Below the pieces are notes generated by a model, which was not told the origin of the DNA, made no database searches, and worked only from the letters and a program-made list of their open reading frames with translations. The position numbers and the translations under genes are program-made. Positions 1-8,042 of a DNA stretch of 64,000 nt are shown piece by piece. This stretch comes from Argonema galeatum A003/A1 (GTDB taxonomy: Bacteria; Cyanobacteriota; Cyanobacteriia; Cyanobacteriales; Aerosakkonemataceae): positions 1-64,000 of the forward strand of contig NZ_JAIQZM010000012.1 in the NCBI RefSeq assembly GCF_023333595.1. Direction: 5' to 3'. The stretch's first letter is position 1, and each line of letters starts with the position of its first letter.

Positions 1-2
1 AC

Positions 3-58
3 GGGCGGGTTTAGCCCACACATCTCATTACCAACAGAATATTTTACAAAACCCGCCC
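3..58. repeat. Inverted repeat in the gene-free first 349 bases
   Basis: A 10-bp stem (GGGCGGGTTT at 3-12, AAACCCGCCC at 49-58) encloses a 36-base loop. A TGACTTT heptamer follows in three tandem copies at 63-83. The rest of 1-349 is gene-free apart from HIP1-type octamers. No promoter for the next gene could be fixed. Confidence 0.6.
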
Positions 59-349
59 CTACTGACTTTTGACTTTTGACTTTTCTAGTCCTTATTCTCC
101 ATGTAAAATTGGGCTTTTAGGCTTACGGGATCGCAGTTTTAGCCGATGAAATGTCAATTAAAGCACTTTTGTGTTGTTAAACTTATAGCGTTTGAGGTGC
201 GATCCCCGCTCTCTATGAAGGGCGACTCAGCGATCGCAGTTCCCAGTCCCCTCCACCCGCCCGTGAGCGACCGTAAATTCCTGACGGCATTGGCTCACTC
301 TGGCTCGATCACCTAAAAAACAGATGGATTTCCGTCGCCACGAGGCTCT

Positions 350-2602
350 ATGAGAAAAATGTCAGGTTTTAAATTTTCCGGCTACGGTTTGTCGAGGCAA
401 AAGCAACGCAGACAACAAATTGCAGTTGCTGTCAGTATCGGACTGAGTGTGCTGCTGATTGTATATCCCCTGTTAGAAAGACACTTTGGCCGTGGGTTTG
501 CGCGAAGAACGATCGCGTGTCTGTTGCGGGGAAAAAGCCGCGAAACGACGGGATATAAGAGCAACACGACAGTTTTTTCCCTGGCGCTGATGCAGCCAGA
601 GAAACGAGCTGGAGAATTAGAAGCGATCGCAAACGGGGAGAAATCCCGCGAGAGTCTACGTGCCCGTTATCTGCTGGCATCCGATCTAGTTCAACAGCAG
701 CAGGGACTTCTTGCGCTGGACTTGTTAGAAGGATTAGAGTGCGATTATTCGCTTCTGGGCGCAAACGTTATGGTCAAACGCGCTCAAGCTTACCAAAGCA
801 TCGGTGACCAAGCTAAAGCAACTGCCCAGTGGCAAGATTTGCTCAACTACTATCCCGACTCTCCCACGATCCCAGAAGCCTTGGTGGCACTGGGCAAGAC
901 GAAACGGGAAGATTGGAACGAAGTTCTAGCGAAATACCCCAGCCATCCCCGTACTCTGGAAATGGCACGTTCCTGGCTCAAAGAGAAACCCGATCAGCGG
1001 GACTTGATGTTGTTACTGGCAAAGTACAGCTTTGACACGCCAGAAATTAGCTTGGTGCTGGACAAGATACTTAGCCAACCTGGAATGATAGACGGAAAAC
1101 CTGTAGAGCCACTTAAGCCAGAAGACTGGGAAACGATCGCTCTTGGCTACTGGAAAGACAAAAAATACGGCCAAGCCAGCGCCGCTTATGCCAAAGCCCC
1201 ACCCTCATCTCGCCACGCCTACCTTGTCGCTAGGGGGCTCCAGCTAGCCGAGAGAGAGACAGACGCTAAGCTCGCCTATAAAAAGATGGTGAGTGACTTC
1301 CCCAAAGCCAAAGAAACCGGCAACGCCCTACTCCAGATAGCCAAAATAGAACCATCCATAGAGGCGGTGCCTTATCTCGACCAAGCGATCGAGCAATTTC
1401 CCGACCAAGCCGGTGACGCACTGCTAGCAAAAGCAGAAGCTTTGGATAATCTCAATAATCCCTCTTCAGCTGAAGAGACTCGTCAATTATTGCTAACCAA
1501 ATATGGCAACTCCGATGCAGCAGCAGAATATCGCTGGAAAATGGCTCAAGCTAAAGCAGCTGCTGGGGATTTCCAGGCAGCATTACAATGGGGACAGCCA
1601 ATCCTCACTCAAAACCCCAATAGCGAACCGGCTCGTCAGGCAGGCTTTTGGGTCGGTAAATGGGCAATGCAACTGGGACAGCAGCAGGAAGCCAAAGCCG
1701 CTTTTGAACAGGTAGTGAAAAAATACCCGCAATCTTACTATGCTTGGCGTTCTGCCACTATGCTTGGCTGGGATGTCGGAACCTTCGACACCGTGAGGAA
1801 GATGACACCTCAAGTAGCCTTACCCAGGGAGCGCCTCGTACTGCCAATTGGGTCTGAAACATTGAAAGAACTATACCAGTTGGCTCAAGACCGGGATGCC
1901 TGGACACTATGGCAGGTAGAATTTCAAAACCGGATCGAGCCAACCGTAACCCAACAGTTTACCGATGGTCTCCTGAAACTGGCAGTGGGGGATTACATAT
2001 CAGGAATTACTCAAGTTGCTGCCCTGGAAGACCGAGAGACGCCTTCTGAGCAAGCCGAGTTTCAATCTCTCAAGCAACAACCTATTTACTGGTATGCTCT
2101 ATATCCTTTTCCCTATGAAGAAACGATCGAAATTTGGTCGCAAAAGCGTGAGCTAAATCCCTTGCTAGTGGTTAGTCTAATGAGGCAGGAGTCGCGATTT
2201 ATGTCGAACATCCGCTCTAATGCTGGTGCCACTGGTTTAATGCAGGTGATGCCAGCAGTTGGAGCCTCGGTAGCTAAAATAATCAATCTTAAGCAATACG
2301 CCTTAGACAATCCCAACGACAACATAAATCTCGGCACATGGCTGATGGTTGAAACCCACCAGCGATTTAAAAATAACTCTCTATTGGCATTGGCTAGTTA
2401 CAATGCCGGTTCGGGTAACGTCGATAAATGGCTTGGGCAGAAAAAAATCACCGATCCAGATCAATTTATCGAAACTATCCCTTTTCCAGAAACTAAAGAC
2501 TACGTTAAGCAGGTGTTTGGCAACTACTGGAACTATCTGCGCCTGTACAATCCCCAGGTTAACCAGATGATGCCTAATTCAGTAGGGCAAAAGGAAAAAT
2601 AA
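350..2602 (+). CDS. Soluble lytic murein transglycosylase (Slt-like, TPR plus SLT domain)
   Basis: This enzyme cleaves the beta-1,4 bond of peptidoglycan, forming 1,6-anhydromuramic ends. The 750-residue protein has a membrane anchor or signal segment near residues 24-42, then a long run of TPR-like helical hairpins (about 100-500), then a C-terminal SLT domain (about 595-725). The catalytic Glu is E614 in the motif RQESRF. The family motifs GLMQVMP and LASYNAGSGNV follow. The length and order match cyanobacterial Slt70-type proteins. An alternative start lies three codons downstream (MSGF). A heptamer repeat begins directly after the stop codon. The gene stands alone, with no operon partner visible on its strand. 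Confidence 0.9.
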   Translation: MRKMSGFKFSGYGLSRQKQRRQQIAVAVSIGLSVLLIVYPLLERHFGRGFARRTIACLLRGKSRETTGYKSNTTVFSLALMQPEKRAGELEAIANGEKSRESLRARYLLASDLVQQQQGLLALDLLEGLECDYSLLGANVMVKRAQAYQSIGDQAKATAQWQDLLNYYPDSPTIPEALVALGKTKREDWNEVLAKYPSHPRTLEMARSWLKEKPDQRDLMLLLAKYSFDTPEISLVLDKILSQPGMIDGKPVEPLKPEDWETIALGYWKDKKYGQASAAYAKAPPSSRHAYLVARGLQLAERETDAKLAYKKMVSDFPKAKETGNALLQIAKIEPSIEAVPYLDQAIEQFPDQAGDALLAKAEALDNLNNPSSAEETRQLLLTKYGNSDAAAEYRWKMAQAKAAAGDFQAALQWGQPILTQNPNSEPARQAGFWVGKWAMQLGQQQEAKAAFEQVVKKYPQSYYAWRSATMLGWDVGTFDTVRKMTPQVALPRERLVLPIGSETLKELYQLAQDRDAWTLWQVEFQNRIEPTVTQQFTDGLLKLAVGDYISGITQVAALEDRETPSEQAEFQSLKQQPIYWYALYPFPYEETIEIWSQKRELNPLLVVSLMRQESRFMSNIRSNAGATGLMQVMPAVGASVAKIINLKQYALDNPNDNINLGTWLMVETHQRFKNNSLLALASYNAGSGNVDKWLGQKKITDPDQFIETIPFPETKDYVKQVFGNYWNYLRLYNPQVNQMMPNSVGQKEK

Positions 2603-2672
2603 TTGGTCATTGGTCATTGGTCATTGGTCATTAGTCATTGGTCATTAGTCATTGGTCATTAGTCATTGGTCA
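2603..2672. repeat. Heptamer tandem repeat, ten copies (TTGGTCA/TTAGTCA)
   Basis: Ten consecutive 7-bp units start at the base after the transglycosylase stop codon. Seven are TTGGTCA and three are TTAGTCA. This is the short tandemly repeated (STRR) class known from filamentous cyanobacteria. Confidence 0.9.
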
Positions 2673-2680
2673 TTGAGAAA

Positions 2681-2759
2681 TTTCAAATTTTAGATAAAGT
2701 AGAAGATTTACTTTGATAACAATCTTCACTTTTTAAATCTGAAATCTAAAATTTGAAAT
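2681..2759. repeat. Inverted repeat, 17-bp arms
   Basis: The arms AATTTCAAATTTTAGAT and ATCTAAAATTTGAAATT lie at the two ends and could form a long AT-rich hairpin. It sits between the heptamer array and the MITE that starts at 2765. It has no coding potential. Confidence 0.7.
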
Positions 2760-2764
2760 TAGTC

Positions 2765-3029
2765 ATATCATGTCCTTACTCATCGGTTACCTAAAAAATT
2801 CATGTGATTATTCTTATCTGCGTTCATCTGCGTTCATCTGTCTTCATCTGCGGTAAAAATTTAACCACCGATGACAACAGACAATTTGACGATATCACTC
2901 ATGTACTAAGCTATTACGCATCTAAATCGAATACAAAGACGGGCAGGATGCCCATCCCACAAGAAACTCAGAAAAACTGACGGTCATTTTAGATGCGTAG
3001 CAGCTTAACGATGCAACCGGACATGATAT
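2765..3029. mobile_element. MITE family A, copy 1, interrupted by a second element
   Basis: The element starts ATATCATGTCC and ends ACCGGACATGATAT. It matches three other copies in this window (13899-14059; 34939-35068 and 38641-38806, both in the opposite orientation). Shared interior landmarks are the ATCTGCGTTCATCTGCG-like run and TTTAACCACCGATG. Uninterrupted copies are 161-166 bp. This one is longer because a 97-bp element sits inside it. No open reading frame is present, so it would need a transposase acting in trans. Confidence 0.8.
2909..3005. mobile_element. 97-bp MITE nested in MITE A, with TA target duplication
   Basis: The termini AGCTATTACGCATCTAAA and (reverse complement) AGCTGCTACGCATCTAAA form an imperfect terminal inverted repeat of about 18 bp. 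A TA dinucleotide flanks both sides (2907-2908 and 3006-3007). The uninterrupted copy at 13899-14059 reads GTACTAACGATG at this point, which is the exact empty site. TA duplication is typical of Tc1/mariner/IS630-type transposition. The interior contains a short inverted repeat (GGGCAGGATGCCC). Confidence 0.8.
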
Positions 3030-3070
3030 AACCTATCTGACTGTGGCTATACAATTTTACGCGATTTTTA

Positions 3071-4879
3071 TTAGCTCAACGCTAAGCGATCGCGAAAATA
3101 TTGCTCATACAAACTACACCTGGGAGTACAATCATTGCCATCAAGTTTCACCAGCCCCATACTATTTAATTTAAACGCTAATTCTGACCGCAATCGCACT
3201 CCTCCCGAAGTACTCACCACCTCTTTCATCGCTTCTAACAAATCTGGATATTTTTCTAGATTCCACAAATGCCGCCGCAGATGATCGCTATAAATTCCCG
3301 CTTCTGTGGCACCCTCTTCCACCACCCGATCTAAAGTAACATCCTGACGCGCAATGCAATACATAGCCAACCGCACTAAGTAGGGATGTCCTCCCACTAA
3401 ACCCATCAATTGCTCGACTTCTTTCCCATTCCAATCTAGTCCGTATCGTCTTGCCAACTCTTGCACCTGCGGCAAGTTAAACTCCGGTAATTCTATCGGC
3501 AATCCCACATTAAAAGGTGATTTATTGATATCCAACGGAATATAAACTTCTGTGGAATGAACAATTACCAAGCGAAATTTTTTCCAAATATCGCGCCGTT
3601 TGGATTCTTCATGCAAAGCTCGCAACAAACCAAAAAAGTCATCGGCAATTTCGGGTGATTCAAACACGCGATCGACTTCATCTAAACCCAATGTTAGGGA
3701 AGTCGATATTTCTGGCAACAAACACTGTTCAAAGTAAGCTTTGCAGCACTGGTTGCTGCCAATAATATCTGCTAATTCCCAACACTTGCCCAGCTTTTCC
3801 AGCATCCCCAATTCTTGTCCTATGCTGGCACAAAACCACTGTAAAAATGTATCCGAGTTGGTAAGAATTCGTTTATTAGCTAACTGAAAACTCAACGCGA
3901 TCGCTCTTGAGCCTTGTTCCTCTGCGTGATGCAGAATCCTCGCCATTAACGAGGTTTTGCCCATCTGCCTGGGCGCTTTGATGCGGATGAGGGCACCAGG
4001 CTGACATATTGTCTCATAACAGCGCGTTTCGATGGGAGGACGATCGATATAAAAGCTCGATGCAACCTCTACTTGCCCCTCCGGTAACTCTGGTGACGCG
4101 ACTGGGAGTGGGAGTGTGGGAGAGTGGGGAAGAATGCCCAATTCCCAATTCCCAATTCCCACTCCCCAATTCCCACTCCCTTCAGTAGCCCAGTTTACAG
4201 CTAATTTGCTGGAGGCACTTAGAGAGGTGCGTCCTTGGGCCACTACGCTGAGAACTTCTGAGACTATGATTGAGGTGTCGTCGTCGCTACGCCACTGCCA
4301 CGGCTGACTTGACTGCAAAAGTTGCAGCAAATCGAAGGAAAGAGGCGTTTTGCTTTGTAAACCTACGCATAGCGGTAAAATGGCTGGCTTTTGGGCGGTA
4401 AAGTTGTGCAATTCTTTGGCGACCCGCACTTCTTCCAAGACGATTTCGCTGACGGCGGATTGCTGGGACAACAGCAGCAGCAAGTAATCGCAGCTTTGTA
4501 AATATTGTTCGGGCGGAGTGTTTTCAGATGCGATCGCAACTTCGTGTCCCGCCGCACTCAAAGCTTGCTGCAACTGCTGGACGAGGCGGAAGTCTTGATG
4601 GCGACTGCTGATGAAAACTTTAGCTTTAAGGTTATTTATTTCATTTTCGGGCAAAGTATCGGATAAATCGGCTATATTTCGCCACTCTTGGCTCAATATC
4701 TGACAAATTTCCCTAAAATTAACATAATCCACGGGTCTGCCATTGAGAAAATTACTCACAGTAGATTGGGCTATCCCTAGATCTTCAGCGAGGACTTTTT
4801 GACTGGGAAAGCCGTTTCTGAGGAGAGACGACTTGACTGTGGGGATGCACTCAGAGCGAACTTTTAGCGATCGCGACAT
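3071..4879 (-). CDS. HTH-TIR-AAA (STAND-like) signalling ATPase
   Basis: The predicted protein has 602 residues. Domains in order: an XRE-like helix-turn-helix (about 15-60, LAEDLGIAQSTVSNFLNGRP), a TIR-like domain (about 86-190, starting KVFISS, with a candidate catalytic Glu in SEIVLEEV), a linker, then an AAA-like ATPase with P-loop PRQMGKTS (about 303-310) and a Walker B region near LGLDEVDRV. I chose the ATG at 4879 (MSRSLKV) over the one 17 codons upstream because the cyanobacterial HTH family begins this way. The linker near residues 234-260 is low complexity and coded by a CCCAATT/GGGAGT repeat. The layout resembles conflict or immune NTPases, but no partner effector gene is adjacent. 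It is divergent from the NfeD gene. Function is inferred from domains only. Confidence 0.75.
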   Translation of the reverse strand: MSRSLKVRSECIPTVKSSLLRNGFPSQKVLAEDLGIAQSTVSNFLNGRPVDYVNFREICQILSQEWRNIADLSDTLPENEINNLKAKVFISSRHQDFRLVQQLQQALSAAGHEVAIASENTPPEQYLQSCDYLLLLLSQQSAVSEIVLEEVRVAKELHNFTAQKPAILPLCVGLQSKTPLSFDLLQLLQSSQPWQWRSDDDTSIIVSEVLSVVAQGRTSLSASSKLAVNWATEGSGNWGVGIGNWELGILPHSPTLPLPVASPELPEGQVEVASSFYIDRPPIETRCYETICQPGALIRIKAPRQMGKTSLMARILHHAEEQGSRAIALSFQLANKRILTNSDTFLQWFCASIGQELGMLEKLGKCWELADIIGSNQCCKAYFEQCLLPEISTSLTLGLDEVDRVFESPEIADDFFGLLRALHEESKRRDIWKKFRLVIVHSTEVYIPLDINKSPFNVGLPIELPEFNLPQVQELARRYGLDWNGKEVEQLMGLVGGHPYLVRLAMYCIARQDVTLDRVVEEGATEAGIYSDHLRRHLWNLEKYPDLLEAMKEVVSTSGGVRLRSELAFKLNSMGLVKLDGNDCTPRCSLYEQYFRDRLALS

Positions 4880-4941
4880 TGCTTCTGCATAGCAAAGATA
4901 CTTTTCACATCTTAAATGCCAGTTTTCCACAAAATCGATGA

Positions 4942-5012
4942 GAAGTCGATGAGATCTCGAAGAAGTCAGTCAAAAACTCAGGTAATCACCAGTCTCAATA
5001 GTAAATAGCAAG
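4942..5012 (+). promoter_or_regulatory. Promoter module with about 11-bp direct repeats (copy 1)
   Basis: This 71-bp stretch aligns without gaps to 7146-7216 at roughly 77% identity (55 of 71 by eye). Both contain AGTC-type units spaced at about 11 bp and the shared core AAGTCAGTCAA-AACTCAG. Both end in a candidate -10 (TAGTAAAT here). The start codon of the next gene lies 35-40 bp downstream in each case. Direct repeats one helical turn apart are the usual target of OmpR/PhoB-type regulators; that link is inference. Confidence 0.55.
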
Positions 5013-5051
5013 GGTCTGCTTGGTGTGGATCTACTTTACCAGGAGGTAAAT

Positions 5052-5537
5052 GTGTTGCTGAGTCCTACCCTAATTTGGTCAGTAATTGGGCCGTCCGTGT
5101 TCTGGTTCCTAACAGGAGTTATTCTTTGCCTGACTGAGTTGTTTCTAGGTAAAAGTTTGGGAACAAAACTTAAACTTGTACCCCTGATCGCGGGAGTTAG
5201 TTCTCTGATAGTAGGGCTGCTTTTATTGGGGCGAAATTCTCTGCCTCTGTTTAGGTTCCAAGTTATGTACTGGATGGCGGTATCCCTAGCTTCGGTTATC
5301 TGGTTACGTCCTATGTTTCTGAAGCGCAAAAAGTTTATCGTTCGTGATGCAACTGAGGCAAAGACGATTACGGAAATTTTGGCGGGACAAACAGGGCGAG
5401 TTATTTATGAAGGCTGTTTCTGGCAAGCCTGCTGTGAGGATCGCTCAATTGCGATCGCACCTAACCAAAAAGTTTACGTTCTGCGCCGCGAAGGAAACAC
5501 GCTGATTGTAGCGCCAGAAAGTATTTTTCATTCTTAG
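5052..5537 (+). CDS. NfeD-like membrane protein
   Basis: NfeD proteins are membrane partners of stomatin/SPFH proteins and help organise membrane microdomains. About 160 residues: three hydrophobic helices in the first 90 residues, then a compact C-terminal beta-rich OB-like domain (about 100-155, containing GQTGRVIYEG). I set the start at GTG 5052 (TTG 5055 is equally possible) because AGGAGGT lies at 5041-5047; the longer frame from 5025 has no such site. It is followed after 55 bp by the SPFH gene, the classical NfeD-stomatin pairing. The regulatory module at 4942-5012 is upstream. Confidence 0.75.
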   Translation: MLLSPTLIWSVIGPSVFWFLTGVILCLTELFLGKSLGTKLKLVPLIAGVSSLIVGLLLLGRNSLPLFRFQVMYWMAVSLASVIWLRPMFLKRKKFIVRDATEAKTITEILAGQTGRVIYEGCFWQACCEDRSIAIAPNQKVYVLRREGNTLIVAPESIFHS

Positions 5538-5592
5538 GCTATAACTTTTCACGAAATTCGACCATTTTCACTTAACTAATCGGAGCATCACG

Positions 5593-6165
5593 ATGGATCT
5601 ATTCCAATTGATTTTTATAGCATTTTTAACGGCAAGTGGAACCACGATTGCCAATAGCGTCAAGATTATCAAACAAGGTGACGAAGCCTTAGTAGAAAAT
5701 CTTGGTAAATATGATGGAAAAAAACTAGAGCCAGGTCTTACCTTTCTTACTCCATTTATCGAATATGTGGCTTATAAAGGAACGCTGCGGGAACAAATAT
5801 TAGAGATTCCACCCAAACAATGTACCACTCGCGACAGGGTTTCCATTACCGTTGATTTTGTGGTGTACTGGCGGATTATGGACATAGAAAAAGCTTTTTA
5901 CAAAGTGCAAGATCTGAAAGCAGCGATGATGAATTTGCTGGTGACTCAAATTCGGTCTGAAATAGCCAAAATGGAACTCGACGAAATTTTTACCGCTCGC
6001 GCTGAAATTAATGACGTGCTGGTGAGTGAGTTGGATATTGCTACTGAACCTTGGGGGGTGAAGGTGACGCGGGTGGAATTGCGCGACTTTACGATTGGAA
6101 ATAAGGTGGTGCATGAAGCCTTAAAAAATCCATCTAAAAGTTTAAATACGGTAGCTCATCGTTAG
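5593..6165 (+). CDS. SPFH/Band 7 (stomatin/prohibitin-like) protein, C-terminally short
   Basis: The 190-residue protein has an N-terminal membrane anchor (about 1-20) and an SPFH core (IIKQGDEALVENLGKYDG, then TRDRVSITVDFVVYWRI and VTRVELRDFTIGN). Family members normally run to about 270-320 residues, with a coiled-coil tail after the VELRD motif. Here the frame ends about 20 residues after that motif, in ALKNPSKSLNTVAHR. The sequence beyond the stop is HIP1-rich and shows no tail in any frame. So it is either a minimal form or a 3'-truncated gene. It probably acts with the NfeD-like protein just upstream. Confidence 0.75.
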   Translation: MDLFQLIFIAFLTASGTTIANSVKIIKQGDEALVENLGKYDGKKLEPGLTFLTPFIEYVAYKGTLREQILEIPPKQCTTRDRVSITVDFVVYWRIMDIEKAFYKVQDLKAAMMNLLVTQIRSEIAKMELDEIFTARAEINDVLVSELDIATEPWGVKVTRVELRDFTIGNKVVHEALKNPSKSLNTVAHR

Positions 6166-6233
6166 GTAAAGGAATTATGCGATCGCTCTGGATAAGTAAA
6201 GGGCGATCGCTTCGCTATATCATTCTCTAAACT

Positions 6234-6629
6234 CTAGCCTTTCTTAATGTTTGTCTTCAGCAGAGGAGAGTCAACATATATCTCCCAATTCTCATCAAGA
6301 AATTGCATATTTTCATCGTAAATGAGAATCAGTTCACCAATTTTTTCGGGATTATCTTGAGAAGCAATCCCATCAGCTTGTAAGGCAAATTTCAGTTGAA
6401 TCCAACGTTTTCTGCGCGTAACACCAATAGAACTGCTAATTAATTCAGCAGACAAAAAACGAGGCAAGGTAATCTCTTCATAGAATTCATCCGTTTCATC
6501 CCAGTAACCGCCAATTTTATAATTGCATGATTCTAGATGTTCTTGTACAAGTGCATCAGCATCTATATCTTCTAAGATTTCATTCAAATCCTGCCAAACT
6601 TGGTGAGTTTTTAATTCAATTTTAGTCAT
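6234..6629 (-). CDS. Unknown acidic protein, 131 residues
   Basis: I do not recognise the family. The protein is acidic (many D/E, for example EILEDIDADALVQEHLE), soluble-looking, and has no signal peptide or membrane segment. Its start codon lies 17 bases after the stop of the gene at 6646-6954 on the same strand, so the two are probably co-transcribed. A small basic-tailed protein followed by a small acidic protein would fit a toxin/immunity or modulator pair, but that is a guess. Confidence 0.6.
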   Translation of the reverse strand: MTKIELKTHQVWQDLNEILEDIDADALVQEHLESCNYKIGGYWDETDEFYEEITLPRFLSAELISSSIGVTRRKRWIQLKFALQADGIASQDNPEKIGELILIYDENMQFLDENWEIYVDSPLLKTNIKKG

Positions 6630-6645
6630 AATAGTTGTTTGATGA

Positions 6646-6954
6646 TTAATGTTCTGTTACGAAACCGGGAAAGTGTAAAACTCCATCTATTATTTTTCCA
6701 TGAAAACGGCGATCGCCTCCTTTTCCCAATACTTTTGATTTCAAATCGTAACCCTCTACTTCGGAAGGAACAAGACCAATATTACCGCGAGGAGATACTT
6801 GTCCTTTTTCAATCGCTTTTAAATGCTTGTTATTTTGATCATATTTTATTCCCAATTGGATTTGCTCTTTGCCAAAACATACTATCTGACCATTTGTTAT
6901 TTGATATACAGTATCAGGCTGAATATCTGCCCAGCTATTGGGTAGAGTTTCCAT
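6646..6954 (-). CDS. Unknown small protein, 102 residues
   Basis: I do not recognise the family. The second half carries KVLGKGGDRRFHGKI and ends in FPGFVTEH, a Gly/Arg/His-rich stretch that resembles compact nuclease-type C-terminal toxin tips by eye only. It has no export signal. It precedes 6234-6629 by 16 bases and probably forms an operon with it. A longer frame on the opposite strand (6639-7040) overlaps it, but its protein looks like a shadow. Confidence 0.5.
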   Translation of the reverse strand: METLPNSWADIQPDTVYQITNGQIVCFGKEQIQLGIKYDQNNKHLKAIEKGQVSPRGNIGLVPSEVEGYDLKSKVLGKGGDRRFHGKIIDGVLHFPGFVTEH

Positions 6955-7145
6955 TTATTTTACTGCTGCCCAGAGTTGTAAACGTGATTATAACTCAATT
7001 CGTCTGCGATAGGCCGATCGTCCTACCGATGTTAAACTAAAGCACATCGAATTTGCACAACTCAATTTCCTAAAAGTCTTGTGGGATGGGCATCTTGCCC
7101 GTCCCATCGATTTTATCTGTCTGAGGTTATCCAAAAAGTCGAACT

Positions 7146-7216
7146 GAAGTCAGTGAAAAGTCGAATAAGTCAGTCAAGAACTCAGTGAAGCATCTGTCTT
7201 AATAATAAACAGGAAG
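7146..7216 (+). promoter_or_regulatory. Promoter module with about 11-bp direct repeats (copy 2)
   Basis: This is the second copy of the 71-bp module described at 4942-5012. AAGTC units recur at about 11-bp steps from 7136 onward, followed by the shared core and a candidate -10 (TAATAATAA at 7200-7208). It stands 35 bp before the start of the membrane-protein gene at 7251. A 20-base GGGATGGGC/GCCCGTCCC hairpin precedes it at 7083-7105. Confidence 0.55.
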
Positions 7217-7250
7217 ATGTAATTACCACTTATCTTTCAGGAGAATAACC

Positions 7251-8039
7251 ATGAAGCCTTACGAACAATTTGATTCTGCGATCGTTCCCATCACTAATTT
7301 TGCGCTAGCAACTCCCAGTTCAAGCAAAACTAAGCATCAGAAAAAGTGGCAATCCTTAATCACAGTTACATTAGGTGCTGTCGGATTGGTGCTAATTATT
7401 CCTTTACCAGCAACAGCTTGTAGTTTCTCTTTCTATTATACCAGCAATTCTGAATTTGCTTCTCAGCTTTTATTTCTTCCCGCGATCGCAACAATTTTCC
7501 CCTATGGAATACCTCTCGTTGCAATCGTTATCATCGAAGCTTATATTCTGCACAAACAAGAACATCTTCCTTACCTAAAAGCTTGTAAATTCGCTACTTT
7601 AGCAAACATATTTTACATAATGATTTGCCCGCTCGGCTTAGTATCTTTCAGTATATTTTTTCCAATTTCCCTGATTGGATATGCGATATCTGCGGCAATG
7701 TGCCTTTCTTTTTGTCAGCGCACGGGGTACTTAAAAAATATTAGCCAAAAAATGTTTATTTTATTGATTTATTTATTCTTCATGGCATTAGGTTTGGCCA
7801 GCTTATTTATGGTGGAATCGATAAGTGGCTCAGCCGATCGCACTCTTCTTTATGCAGTGACATCAGGAATATTGCTGATTGGGTTTATCTTTGGTTTTGT
7901 TGCTAAAGGTTTTGCGATCTCCCGAATTTTGCGAGAAAAACGTCCCAGTCTTGCTGCTACCGTCATATCAATGCAGGTATGGTCATTTCCGATTGTTGCG
8001 ATCGCATATTACCTAATGCAGTTTCAATACGTGAGATAA
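7251..8039 (+). CDS. Polytopic membrane protein of unknown function
   Basis: The 262-residue protein has a soluble N-terminus of about 35 residues, then about six hydrophobic helices. No catalytic motif or named family is visible. The segment VLIIPLPATACSFSFYYTSN could include a cleavage or lipid site, but a buried helix is equally likely. The ribosome site CAGGAG lies 9 bases before ATG. Only 3 bases separate its stop from the rhodanese gene, so they are co-transcribed. The promoter module at 7146-7216 is upstream. Confidence 0.7.
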   Translation: MKPYEQFDSAIVPITNFALATPSSSKTKHQKKWQSLITVTLGAVGLVLIIPLPATACSFSFYYTSNSEFASQLLFLPAIATIFPYGIPLVAIVIIEAYILHKQEHLPYLKACKFATLANIFYIMICPLGLVSFSIFFPISLIGYAISAAMCLSFCQRTGYLKNISQKMFILLIYLFFMALGLASLFMVESISGSADRTLLYAVTSGILLIGFIFGFVAKGFAISRILREKRPSLAATVISMQVWSFPIVAIAYYLMQFQYVR

Positions 8040-8042
8040 AAA

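Noticed and set aside
6639..7040. 133-residue plus-strand frame
   Set aside because: It overlaps the minus-strand gene 6646-6954, shows no domain, and lacks a clear ribosome site.
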